DNA from: Ancistrus triradiatus
Taxonomy: Eukaryota > Chordata > Actinopteri > Siluriformes > Loricariidae
Assembly (NCBI GenBank): GCA_025084515.1
Contig: JAJAGP010000019.1
Span: 412,001-476,000 of the forward strand
Reading direction: 5' to 3'
Length of the DNA stretch: 64,000 nucleotides
Part shown: positions 23,201 to 37,000 of the stretch, piece after piece
Position numbering within the stretch: the first letter of the stretch is position 1
Layout of the letters: each line of letters begins with the position of its first letter
Notes under the pieces: model-generated
The model's database searches: none
What the model was told of the DNA's origin: nothing
The model's input: the letters and a program-made list of their open reading frames with translations, nothing else
Position numbers and translations under genes: made by a program

Positions 23201-26200
23201 CGTGGGTTTACTCTGGGTACTCCGGTTCCCCCCCACAGTCCAAAGACATGTGTGTTAGGTTAATTGGTGTCTATAAAGTGGTATGAATGTGTGATTGGAG
23301 CCATCTCTAGGGTTGTTCCGGCCTTGCGCCCAATGTTCTCGGCTAGGCACTGGCTCTCCCGCGGCACTGTAAAGTATTAAGCAGATAAAAAAGTGAGTGA
23401 ATGAATGTTAAGGTCAGAGATCTTTGCAGGAAGTGACATACTTTCTCAACAAACTCTGCAAATCAACCCTTTATGGGACTTACTTCATGCAGTGGCAATA
23501 CCATGCTAAAACAGGAAAACATCTTCCCTAAAAAATCTTCTCTAGGCTCTTGCCACGCATTTTAGGATCAATCCGGGGGTCTCGGAGCTGTGAGGTGACC
23601 GCACTAACCACTGCACTAGGACTGTGGTGACCTGCCACTGTTGGGTCCTTGGGCAAGACCCTTAACCCACAATTCCTTGCATTGTAAAATTGTACCAGTT
23701 GTAAGTTCCTCTGACTAAGGCGTTTGCTAAATGATATAAATGTGAATTTGCCCCACTGATGTATCATGAACAAAGGAGAAAAGATACTTATATGTAAGAC
23801 AAGCTGCTGTTGATAAAAAAAAGTGAAAACAAACAGTATCCAATAGTAAAAGATTATTCTGATTACATCTTAATGGTATTTAGGCCACTGCAGAACTACT
23901 GCACTTAAATATATGTAGAGTCTGTATAAGTTGAAGTATCTTTTCTGTAGCTGGTATCTGTTCTGTAGCAGATTTGCACAAGTATATCCTAGGCAATAAA
24001 AATGTTGCTTAGGTAATAACCTACACAGTGGCTCATTCTCCTGACAAATAGACAGCTGCATTTTGCCATCATAAAGCTCACTTATTCTGTTTCCATGAGA
24101 ACACCTCCTACTGCCCTGAGATGATCTGACAGCTTGTACTATGCATCTGCACCAACACGTTTTGCTGATGTTTACTTGGAATAATTTCTGTTCTGCATCG
24201 CTATGACCACAGTGTCCTCATCAGATTAAACAAATAAGATCTTAACTATTAAAATTAGATCACCTTATGCCCTTTGTTTCTGGATGTAGATTGCTTGCAA
24301 TTTCAGTTTTCTTTACCATGGCTAATGCAAATTATGTCACTGTCTAATTTACATTGTTTCATTATTAACCTGGAGCTGTTCTTCTTACAACCTACCAGCT
24401 TTCCACCCTTTACATGACTATTGTTCATAAATGCTATCAAGTTAACATTATTTTGTTACAATTATATAATATTATAGACTATTACTATTACACAATAGAT
24501 AGTTGAGAAATGTCATTAATTATTAATGACAAGGTCCCAGTAGCTTTATCCCTCTCGTGGGTCCAGGAAGATTTTACCAGAAGCTGCCATTATTCAGTGT
24601 TTGAGCTGGTGGCAAATTATATGCAAATGAAGTGCCTTCCTCATTCGTCAGAACCACCTCTTATCACACAGTAAGCAAATCCTAATCTCTGGCAGCCACA
24701 TGTATAAAACTATACATGGATTAGGTCCAGCTTTCCTATACCTTCAGGGCACCCGTTGTTCATTTTCTAAATGAAAATAGGCTAACACAAGCTGTACAGG
24801 GAGCTTGCTATAAATATAAAATATAAACACGTACTATAAATATGACATAGTTTTGCAAATGTCATTAAACCATTACCAAGTCAACCAAAAGTTCTGAATG
24901 GGCTTCCAAACAATTGCTCATATCAAAATTCTATGTACAATGGGGCAAAAAAGTATTTAGTCAGCCACTGATTGTGAAAGTTCTCCTACTTGGAAAGATG
25001 AGAGAGGTCTGTAATTTTCATCATAGCTACACTTCAACTATGAGAGATGAAATGAGAAAACAAATCCAGGAAATCACATTGTAGAATTTTTAAAGAATTT
25101 AATTGTAAATTATGGTGGAAAATAAGTATTTGGTCAATAACAAAAGTTCAACTCAATACTTTGTAATATAACCTTTGTTGGCAATGACAGAGGTCAAACG
25201 TTTCCTGTTTGGCCCATTCCTCCATGCAGATCTCCTCTAGAGCAGAGATGTTTTGAGGCAACATGGACTTTAAACTCCCTCCACAAATTTTCTATGGGGT
25301 TGAGGTCTGGAGACTGGCTAGGCCACTCCAGGACCTTGAAATGCTTTTTATGGAGCCACTCCTTCGTTGTCTGAGTGGTGTTTGGGATCATTGTCATGCT
25401 GGAAGACCCAGCCACGTTCCATCTTCAATGCTGTCACTGATGGAAGAGGTTTTGGCTTAAAATGATACATGGCCCCGTTTATTCTTCCCTTAACACGGAT
25501 CAGTCGTCCTGTCCCCTTTGCAGAAAAACAGCCCCAAAGCATGATGTTTCCACCCCCATGCTTCACAGTAGGTATGGTGCAACTCAGAATTCTTCTTCCT
25601 CCAAACACGGTGAGTTGAGTTTTTACCAAAAGTTATATTTTGGTTTCATCTGACCACATGATATTCTCCCAATCTTCTTCTGGATCATCCATATGCTCTC
25701 TGGCAAACTTCAGACGGGCCTGGACATGTACTGGCTTAAGCAGGGGGACACGCCTGGCACTGCAGGATCTGAGTCCCTCTCGGCGTAGTGTGTTACTGAT
25801 GGTAGCCTTTGTTACTTTGGTCCCAGCTCTCTGCGAGTCATTTATCAGGTCTCTCCGTTTAGTTCTGGGATGTTTGCTCACCGTTCTCATGATCATTTTG
25901 ACCCCATGGGATGAGATCTTGTGTGGGGCCCCAGATCAAGGGAGATTATCAATGGTCTTGTATGTCTTACAGTTGCTCCCACAGTTGATTTATTCACACC
26001 AACCTGCTTGCCTATTGTAGATTCAGTCTTCCCAGCCTGGTGCAGGGCTACAATTTTTTTCCTGGTGTCCTTCGACAGCTCTTTGGTCTTGGCCATAGTT
26101 GAGTATGGAGTCTGACTGTTTGAGGCTGTGGACAGGTTTCTATTATACAGACAACATGGTCAAACAGGTGCCATTAATACAGGTAATGAGTGGAGGACAG

Positions 26201-29200
26201 AAGAGTTTCTTAAAGAAGAAGTTACAGGTCTGTGAGAGCCAGAAATCTTGCTTGTTTGTGGGTGACCAAATACTTATTATCCACCATGATTTACACTTAA
26301 ATTCTTTAAAAATCCTACAATTTGATTTGCTGGATTTTTTTTTCTCATTTTGTTTCTCATAGTTGAAGTGTACCTATGATGAAAATTACAGACCATCTCA
26401 TCTTTCTAAGTAGGAGAACTTGCACAATCAGTGGCTGACTAAATACATGTTTGCCCCACTGTATATTTAAAACATACTCGTGCATACTCAGTTTATAATG
26501 AAAGATTTTAGTCAAACATCTCTTTAATTGGTCCACAGATGCACAGACATCAGCAGCTAATACGAAGGCATCACAGGAACTAAAACTGGAGAGAAAACCC
26601 TCTGCTGGTCGTTTGTCTGCCAAGTCGCAAATACTGGTCCTACCCAGTCGGGTTCCTTGTAAGGTGAGATCTACAGCCCAATCACATACTTCAAAATGGC
26701 ACTTCTTAAAGATGTATCTACTGATATTGTACAGTGGTGCTTGAAAGTTTGTGAACCCTTTACAATTTTCTATATCTCTGCATAAATATGACCTAAAACA
26801 TCATCAAATTTTTACACAAGTCCTAAAAGTAGATAAAGAGAACCCAGTTAAACAAATTACAAATATTTTGCCACTCACTAATATGTAATATTGGATCATT
26901 TTCCTCAATAAATAAATGACCAAGTATAATATTTCTGTCTTATTTGTTTCACTGGGTTCTCTTTATTTACTTTTAGGACTTGTGTGAAAATATGATGATT
27001 TTAAGCACAACTGTATGTGGGTATCTGGTCCTGTATTGGCCTAAACTGCTGAATTGTATCACGTCAAATGACATGACATGTGAGACGATGATCAACCATG
27101 CTGACATAACACAAACTGTTAAAGCACCCCACTGTGCAGAAACCAGGTTGTGACTATACAGCTTCACATCCTTCTGAGTGAGAATATGCAGGCGTTAATA
27201 TGTAAATCAGATGGTTCTGTCTGTCAGACATCCTGCTCAACTCATTTACAGATATGGCACCACACTGTGAGCATGTGTGTTAAAGGCAGTAGAGATGTTA
27301 ATTATTAAACAGCCTTAGTGTAAAAAGCTGCAGTTTTTATAATAAATAATCAAATTAGGTGCAATAAAAATTTTATTATTTGATAATAATCAAGCAGCTG
27401 CCTGTTTTATTATCTATAGCAGCCTTGTTACACAAATAGGTTATTAGTTAAGGTCTTCACACTACATTTGTGCACACTGTAAGAGTACAATTACTTACTG
27501 TAGCTCATCTATTGCTAGGGATAATTTGTCAGACACTCTTGATCCCATACTTCAGTCCACCAAAAGACCACCATTGATCAGTTATTATTTGGGTGCTGAA
27601 CCATTTGCAGCACAGCAGTGACATTGACAGGATAGTGGCATGTTAGCCTGTGCTACTAGTGCAGAAGTCCTGCAAGAGTTTGAATCATTGTACAGCATAC
27701 TGGCAATTTTGTAAGACTTCTTTCAGGTGTAATGTTCCTACAACCCCAAATCAGAACATGTTGGGACCTTATGGAAAATGCAAATTAAAAAATGCAGTGT
27801 TCCTTACATTTACTTTGACTTTTATTTAATTGCAAACAATATCAACCCAATATATTTGATATTTAGTCTGGTCAACTTCATTCCATTTGTTAATAAACAT
27901 CCATTCGTGCATTTCAGGCCTGCAACACATTACAAAAAAGGTTGGGACGGGGGCAATTTAAAGTTAGTAATGAAGTTAAAAAACTAAATAATAATGTGAT
28001 TTCAAACAGGTGATTGTAATCATGATTTGGTACAAATGCACTATCAACGAAAAGTCTTTGAGGAGCAAAGATGAGCAGAGGTCTCCAGCTTATCAATAAA
28101 TATATAAGAAAATTATTGAAATGTTTAAAAACATTGTATTGATAAGATTGGAAGGGATTTGCATATTTCTCCCTCTACAGTGCATAATATCATTAAACAA
28201 TTCAAGGAATCTGGAAGACTTTCAGTGCATAAAGGGCATGGTTGTTAAGCCTAAACTAAAGATCTGTGATCTCTGATCCCTCAGACGACACCGCATCAAG
28301 AACCGTCATTCAACAATAGTTAATAAAACCACATGGGAAAGGGATTACTTTACTGGGGGGAACTTTACTGTGCAAAGAAGAAGCGTTATGTCAACAATGT
28401 TCGGAAGTGGCATCAACTTCTCTGGGTGCAGAGGCATCTAGGATGGACCATCACAAAGTGGAAACGTGTATTGTGGTCAGACCACTCAGTATTCCAGATC
28501 TTTTTTGGAAGAAATGGATGCTGTGTGGTCCAGACCAAAGATGAAAAGGACCACCCAGACTGTTATCAGCAACACGTCAAAAAGCCAGGCTCTGTCAGTG
28601 CCCTTGGCAAAGGTCATTTTCAGTTCTGTGATGGCCACATTAATGCAGAAAAGTACATTGAGATAAAGAGGGTCTGACAAATTGTGCATAGCAACAGATA
28701 GTCTACCTATAATGTAAATGTTTCTCACAAAATAAGTGTAAGTACTAAGTAGGTATATTTAATAAACTGGCAAGTTTCTATAGCCTTCTATCGCAAGAAA
28801 GTGTTAATGTGAAAGTTAGCAAATAAGGTCAATAAGGCATTAAGATCTCAAACCTACAGTGCTGGATATGTAGCAATTCTTCCTACTGTCACCCTGAGCA
28901 TGGGGAACATTATTGCTTTGGTGTGTATCTCCACAGAATCCTGGAGTGGTGTTCCTTCTCTTAAGGGAGGCGGTGACCAGTAAAGACTTGGAGGTAGAGT
29001 TTACGGTCTTAAATCAGAAAGTGAGAGTGAAGCCAGTGAACTGGAACGAGACCACTCTCAGTGTGGCTGCTGCAGGTGAAACACAGTGATAATTTCTTTT
29101 TACTAAGGTCAATATAGTTGTAATTCACCTTGAATAATGTTGCATGAGTAACGTACATTTTATTCACAGTCATTTTATCAGTATCAGTAGGATACTGCCT

Positions 29201-32200
29201 CAGTAGGCATTTTACACCTTATCATCCACAATAATAACTGAGCTACCTCTTTGCTGATTCTTGATTCATCATAATTACAAGGCCTGCCAAATCAGTTTTC
29301 TTGGAGGTCACATCTCACGTGGCAAATAAAACCAATTCTGATGCTACTGGATTATTCTTCATATCTCACCACCGAGAAAACAAAACTATTCAGTTAGCTG
29401 CGTTTTACAGATTTGCCTGCTGGAAGTGTTGGTGTAACTCTGTACAGTGGAGGTGTAATCAAGGGCCACACACAGCTACACTACTACACTGCTATGGGAG
29501 AGATCTCACGCCTCCTCAAGCAGACTGCAGATCCAGTGGACTTCATGTGTCAGGTACACAAACAGCCTGAAACTCTAAAGCTCAATTTATCCTTCCAGTC
29601 CTGAATTTATTTTAAAGAAACACTAATGATTTCTGTTCAATATGCTCATGTACTGTATAGGATCAATATACTGTATTTCAGTACTTCAGTTTTCAGCAGT
29701 GAAAACATTTTCAAGTGCAATTTTCGTTATGATTTTGTCACGTATTTGATGTCAGAAATATTGAAATCGCATAAAACAAGTTTTTGTGACAACAGATTTT
29801 GTAGCCTGGCTCAGTTTGGCATAAACAGGACTGAGGGTTAAGCAAAAATGAATAACATGTTTACTGACTGGAGCAGATTAAAACAAATGATAAAAAAACC
29901 AATAGCGACATCATAATGGATCATTCTGGATCATACTGGATCATTATGTTCATTCTTGGCAAATCTGTTTTATTGATCACTCATGTTTGTACCCTGTACC
30001 TTTCTGGTGTCCCATCCAGGTCACAGTTATGCCTGTGGCCTGTGTTTTCAGCGGAAAAGACCAAAAAAACATGGGAAAAGATTAAAACATGGAGAAAAAA
30101 TGTTGAATACAGGATATTTCATATTGGTTTCCACCTGAAATTGTTTACTGTTTACTGACAGTTTCCCGCTCAGTGAGAATGTTTGAATGAAAAGTATTCT
30201 TCAGTTATTTTGCGATGTCAGAGCTGTTTACAAAAAGATATAAAAAAAATTATTACAGTTGCACATGCTGATTCACCTTTAATAATGTACTTCTCTAAAC
30301 CCTGGGGATTTAATCTGCAATTAAATCTTATATTTGAGAGAGAAAAAATAAACACTTGAGAAATGTGGTATGCCTAGGTATGGTATGAATAATTATGTAT
30401 ACTTACCAATAACTTGTCTTGGTAAGTATGATTGATGATTGTGATCTAATTAAACAATTTAGACCAATAATGGATGAAATCTATGGATTTCTTTTGGATT
30501 TATACAAAACATTCGAGTTACAGGGAGAGCATGAGTCAGAATGAATGACTTGCTTTGGTCAAAAATGAAAGAGCACTGGTAATACAGGTTTATAAACAGG
30601 GAACTGTATAAGCTGGAAACAGGCGTAATAAGGTTTGACATTTTCACTTTAATGTGGTCAAAAACATCGAATTTTCAAGGCAATGCAATAACAAGTGACA
30701 CACGGATGCACACATCAGCTGGCACTGAAAATGAAACATTTTTTCATGAAATATTCCTTATCCTGTGAAGATAAGGAATTTACATTTAGTTAATTTTTTG
30801 TGTAGAAGGTGAAATACAAATCACAAAAACTTGTCCTCCTTATTATGGGGTTTTACTTTAACCACATCAAATGTTTTTTTAGGTGTTTTGTGAACAGCTA
30901 AAGAAATTCTTATCAAAATATTAAAATGCGTATTAAACAGGGTTTTTTGGGGGGGGGTTTAATAATTGTAATACATTATGAACAAGCCTACGTTGCTGAA
31001 CAAAAATATTAGGACCACTCACAGATGAAGTGAATAGTGTTGATTATCATGTTACAACTGAAATATAGAAGATGGTAAGCGAAAAGTTGGTTCTCATAGT
31101 CGACGTGTTAGATGTGAGAGAAATAGGTAGTCATTAAGACCTTAGTGACTTTTACAAGAGCCAGATTCTTATGGCCAGATGACTGGGTCAGAGCATCTCT
31201 GAACTGCATGGTGCTCCTAGTCTACATTATTGATCACCTGCTGACAGTGGTCCAAGCAGGGACAGATCACGGTCCGGCAATTGAATGTTGGACAACCGGA
31301 GCTCATTAATGCCTGAGGCTAACAAAGGTTATCCCTTCTGGTACAAACTGACCAAAGGGCTAATGTGACATAAGTCACAATTTTTATGCCGGCTACAGAA
31401 GGACTGCACCCTGCTAAGAACAGGGCTGCATAGCCTCTGATTGGTGCTAACCATGTTAACCCCTGCTCCCCTCCGAGTATTCAAACTGGGTCTTGCAGTA
31501 ATGGAAGAAAACTGCCTGATCTAAAGAGTTCCATTTTCTTTTACATTGCATGGATGTGTGTGTGCACCATTTACTTGGGGAAGCTATGGCACCACGATAT
31601 GCTCAAAAATATCAGACTGATATGCTGAAAAATATTTTAGCTGTACACAGAGAACCAACAGAATATTAGTCAATTAGTCATAATGTTTTGGCTCATATGA
31701 TAACTATTTGATAATATCACTGATAATGATTCTATATAAATATATTGGTATGCTTAAATTCTTATACCTTCAAGATGTTTATTTGTCAATCAGAATTTTA
31801 AAGAATTCAATATATATGCCATTTCAGGATTCTTATGGACTCTTTTCACTTCTTGTCAGGCATTTCAGATACCCTCCATTGAAAAGTTGGATCACATTCT
31901 AGCTTCGTGTCTAATGAAGAAAATGCCTACTGGAGGTTTCCAGGGGCTGCAGAGTGATCAGACTTTGGATGGAGGTAAGTGATTCTCTGGGTCAGTGTGA
32001 CTTTTAAAGCTGATCACGACTCAGTTCAACAGATGACAGCATGATTTTACCTTTTACTAGAATGGGGTTTCACTGATCCTTGACCAGCTTGTACAGACTC
32101 TTACAGCAGCTCATATATTATTCTGTTAATGAATAAATGATGGCAGGAAGCTGCCTCAGTCCACAGAGGTACATTAGAACAGGCTTGTACCACCGATGTG

Positions 32201-33984
32201 TGTTTCAAGAACACTGCACAATTCAGAGTGCTTAAACAAAGAAATGTCATTGTTGTCACTGATATATATATGATGATATGATATATCCTACTTAGAAAGA
32301 TGAGATGGTCTGTAATTTTCATCATAGGTACACTTCAACTATGAGAGACGAAATGAGAAAAAAAAAAAAAAAACAGGAAATCACATTGTAGGATTTTTAA
32401 AGAATTTAACTGTAAATCATGGTGGAAAATAAGTATTTGGTCAATAACAACTATTCAACTCAATACTTTGTAATATAACCTTTGTTGGCAGTGACAGAGG
32501 TCAAACGTTTCCTGTAAGTCTTCACCAGGTTTGCACACATTGTAGCCTTTTTTTTTACCCATTCCTCCATGCAGATCTCCTCTAGAGCAGTGATGTTTTG
32601 GGGCAACACGGACTTTCAACCCCCTCCACACATTTTCTATGGGTTTGAGGTCTGGAGACTGGCTAGGCCACTCCAGGACCTTGAAATGCTTTTTATGGAG
32701 CCACTCCTTCGTTGCCCGAGTGGTGTGTTTGGGATCATTGTCATGCTGGAAGACCCAGCCACGTTCCATCTTCAATTCTCTCACTGATGGAAGGAGGTTT
32801 TGGCTTAAAATCTCACGGTACAAATTATCAATGGTCTTGTATGTCTTACAATTGCTCCCACAGTTGATTTATTCACACCAACCTGCTTACCTATTGTAGG
32901 AAAAACGAGGAGCAACAGGAACCAAGAGAAGCCGATGACACGGAAGGGGGGAAGAGTTTAGAAAAAAGAAAGACAACGAGGAGACGGAGGATAGCAGACG
33001 GAATTATAAGTTGGAGAAGGGTGGGAGGGACGAGGAGCTGAAAAACATGCGGAAAGAGGAGAAAAAAGGGAACAAAGAAGAAGAGGAAGAAAAAGATAGG
33101 AATAAACCAGGATGAGTGGGTAAGAGAAAAATTGCATCCCCGCACATTTATTTCTGTTCTTCATCACCAACCTGCTTACTATTGTAGATCCACTCTTCCC
33201 AGCCTGGTGCAAAGGGCTACAATTTTCTTCCTGGTGTCCTTCGACAGCTCTTTGGTCTTGGCCATGGTTGAGTTTGGAGTCTGACTGTTTGAGGCTGTGG
33301 ACAGGTGTCTTTTATACAGATAACGAGGTCAAACAGGTGCCATTAATACAGGTAACGAGTGGAGGACAGAAGAGCTTCTTAAAGAAGAAGTTACAGGTCT
33401 GTGAGAGCCAGAAATCTTGTTTGTTTGTGTTTTTTTTCTCATTTTGTCTCTCATACTTGAAGTGTACCTATGATGAAAGTTGGAGAACTTGCACAATCAG
33501 TGACTGACTAAATACTTTTTTGTCCCACTGTATACACACACACACAGTGGTGTGAAAAAGTAACATATTGTTGTTGATTGGACCAACACCACTGATCTTC
33601 ATTCCCATCATTTTATGCTTTATCTTAGCAAATCTTAACCTTTTCAATTTGTTTACTTTCCGAAAAAGTGGTTTCTTGATTGCTCCCCTTTCCAAAAGAC
33701 CATTCATTGCCATTCCAAGCTTCTTAGGACTGTAGAAGGGTCAACTTGGCATACGGATGAAGCTGCCAGATGCTGCTATTGTGCAAGTGTAAGGGAGGTC
33801 ACATGGAATACCTGTAGTCTATGAAAGATGTTTTTTTATTACTTTTTCTGTCCAATTTTTTAATAATTCAAACAAATTTCCTGTATTTTCTAGTTGTATT
33901 CTGATATATGGCCATTATACCATTGATAAAACAATAATTATCGAATGGCATGAGACATGCTGTACACACACTCACACACACACA

Positions 33985-34042
<58 letters not shown>

Positions 34043-37000
34043 GCAAGTACCCATTTGACTTCATGAAGTAATTTTAAATAGCACTGAATGTTATGTATCT
34101 GAAATAACAGAACAAAAACAATCAATAACTTAGGCAAGTCTGGATTTAATCAGATGTTGATGACTGCTTCAGTGCTCTGCATTGACGGGGAAATGAGATT
34201 GCTGATAGCAATGTGCAATGGAGAGTAATTTTCCATATCTTAGTAGATGCTGTCACTTTAGAACTGACAAGGTACTTACCCACAGACTGACAGTTTACCG
34301 TTTTGACAGAAAACATAGACATGAACACTTTCTATATTTTTTTTAATATTACATGAATAGCTCTCCTCCTACGTTTACTGAAAACCAATTGTTCAAAGTA
34401 CATCTGACCCATATTGTTAAAAATTACAGAAGATTAATAGCCTGTGTAAAATATATTTTCCAGGGAAAGGGGGCAAAAGATGAATGACTCCTTGTGGCCC
34501 CTATCACATACTTTCTCCTTTTAATGTTTCTTTTCTGTTTTTTTCTCTTTTAAAAAGACTCATTAAACTCATTTTTGTTTGTATATATCATGAGACTGTG
34601 GAGTTGTATCCCAGGTATGGAGACTGGGATCCCCAGGAACCGAGTACCGGGTTATAACCCCATTTGCCTTCAGATCGGCCTTAATTCTTCATGGCATAGA
34701 TCCGGCAAGATGCTGGAAACATTCACAAGAGATTCACAAAATCTCTTAGTTTTTATGACTGCTGAAGTAGCTATCAAGTATGGGTACACTGTGGTCCTAA
34801 AGGAATGGACATGGTTAGCAACTCAAGTAGGTTGTGACGTTAGAACGATGTTCCATTGGTATTAAGCGACACAAAGTGTGCCAAGGAAATATCCCCCACA
34901 CCATTACACCACCACCAACAGGTATCTCGGAACATGATCTGCATATCTCGTCTGTAATGAATGGTTACTTGAGCTCCCGTTCATGTTCTATCGGGTCAAA
35001 CTGGAGCTGTCCATTCTCCTCTGACTTCCTAGATATTGCTAGATACTGCTAGGAACTGCTAGATATTTTAATTTTTTTGGACAATTCTCTACATCTCTAG
35101 GATGGCTGTGCATGAAAATCCATGTCTACGTGCCTAGATGAATTTAGCTGCTGCCATGATATTGGCGAGCACTCTCCCTTTGCACTACTGGATGGTTTAA
35201 GTAGCAGCCAACAAAAGCATACTTATGTGGTGTACCATGAGGAAGTGAGCGAAATGAGCAAAATGAGACAGGCTGGACCCAAAATTACCTTCCAAACTTT
35301 CTTTCTTCAATTTACACCTTAAATATTCATCTTTAAAATTCAAACTCAAAGAGGCGACACAGCAGGCCATGTTAAATCATCTCTTGTTCTCTGTCTTTCT
35401 TATTCTTCTCAAGCCACTCTACATTTACCTCTGTCTAGACACCAAGTTCAAATTTACAACTCTCACTATATCAGTGTGCTGTCTAAAAGTCATAGCACTC
35501 TACTTGGGAATGGTCAGTCTACATTAATAGGACTTTGGTTCTGCTTCGCTAATGTCAGCAATGCGGCTATAGATTTAAATGTAGGAATGCAACTCATATT
35601 GTTTCACTGTATTGTTTCAAACCTATAGAAAATGTAATGTGATGTCAAATTACTACCTACTTGGATTTCTAGATTTGAATCGCTTCTCGTGTGGCACAGT
35701 GGCGTGATTATTCCTGTCGCCTCACAGATAAAAAAATCCCTGGTTTGATTCCCAGTTCAAACCCTGTTGGTGTTTAATTTGCATGTTCTCCCAGCATCTG
35801 TGTGGGAATGTGGTTCCTCCCAGTTTCCAAAAACATGTGTTAATTGGTCTCAATTGCATTATCCAAGTCATAGTAATCAACAAACACACATAAAAACCAC
35901 AAAGCATTGTATTTATTACACTGGAACACATAAATTATTCACATTCCTGGCTATGAAAAACCTTGTATTTCTCTTGTATTAACTGGTATGGCCTTCCTTA
36001 GTCGAAACAATTATTGCCATAGCTTACACATTTCAGACTCATGTCACAGCAGTTCCATTGGGTTAACGTCCTGATTCTGATTTGATCATTCCAAAGATAT
36101 TTCTGCTTATTAAATCCTTTTAAATGTACTTTTGTTTTGTTTCATAACCATAAGGTGCACCCTTTATGAAATGCCAGACTGCGTTTCCAACTACGGCCAA
36201 GCTCTCTCCCCCAAAATCGGGTGTGAATATTAAATCCTACACATTCTATGTTAAACTGCATTGTGCAAAAATTCCAACATAGAATTGGGTAAAACTTAGT
36301 CTAAATAATTGAAAGGTGTAGTAAAGTAATTCCAGATTTGTTAATAAATAAATTTGGTAAGATACTACAGTGTAACCTGTAATGCCTAATACAATGCAGG
36401 ACTGGAAATGGCACTTTCCCTAAAACAGCTGATGAGGGAAATGTAAGTATTTAAATATAATTACGCAAAGTATTTCTCTGGTTGTTTAGCACTAGCTAAC
36501 ACTGACAGTTCATTTTTCCAGAAAGTTATTGCCATTATTGCTGCAGGCTAACATTAACATTATTAGGTTTTAGTTGGATATCTGTAAGACAAAATGAGAG
36601 ATTGTATGTAGGATGTCTGCAGTGTGTTTCTTTCTGCTGGTTTTAATGACAAACACAATATGAATATGACTTGCTGTGAATCAGTGAGGGTTGTTAGCAG
36701 TGACTCTTTATCATTTAAAGAAACAAGTGCTCAAATCAAATTGTTAAAAAGGCTGTATAGGCATGTTGAAAAGGCTGCTCTGGTGCTTGGTCCTTGTGGC
36801 TTTGACCAAAACATTGGTATTGTAGTCAAGACCCGGTGCAGGGCGTCTTCTTGCTTCCTCCACTTCCGTACCATTGATTCGTTAATGTTGAATTCTCTCA
36901 CAGCTGCTCTATGTCCATGTTGTACTGCGTGACTGATAGCGTTGTGTTTGAAATCCACATCGAAAATAAATGAATGAATGCACGTACCCTAATGCTGAAG

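Noticed and set aside
24621..24628. Perfect octamer ATGCAAAT in bank1 intron 2 as a B-cell enhancer site
   Set aside because: About two such 8-mers are expected in 64 kb by chance, and others occur here, several inside transposons. No cluster of B-cell motifs surrounds it.
36624..36932. 102-codon + strand frame
   Set aside because: It runs antisense into the pogo-like MITE and has no domain resemblance.
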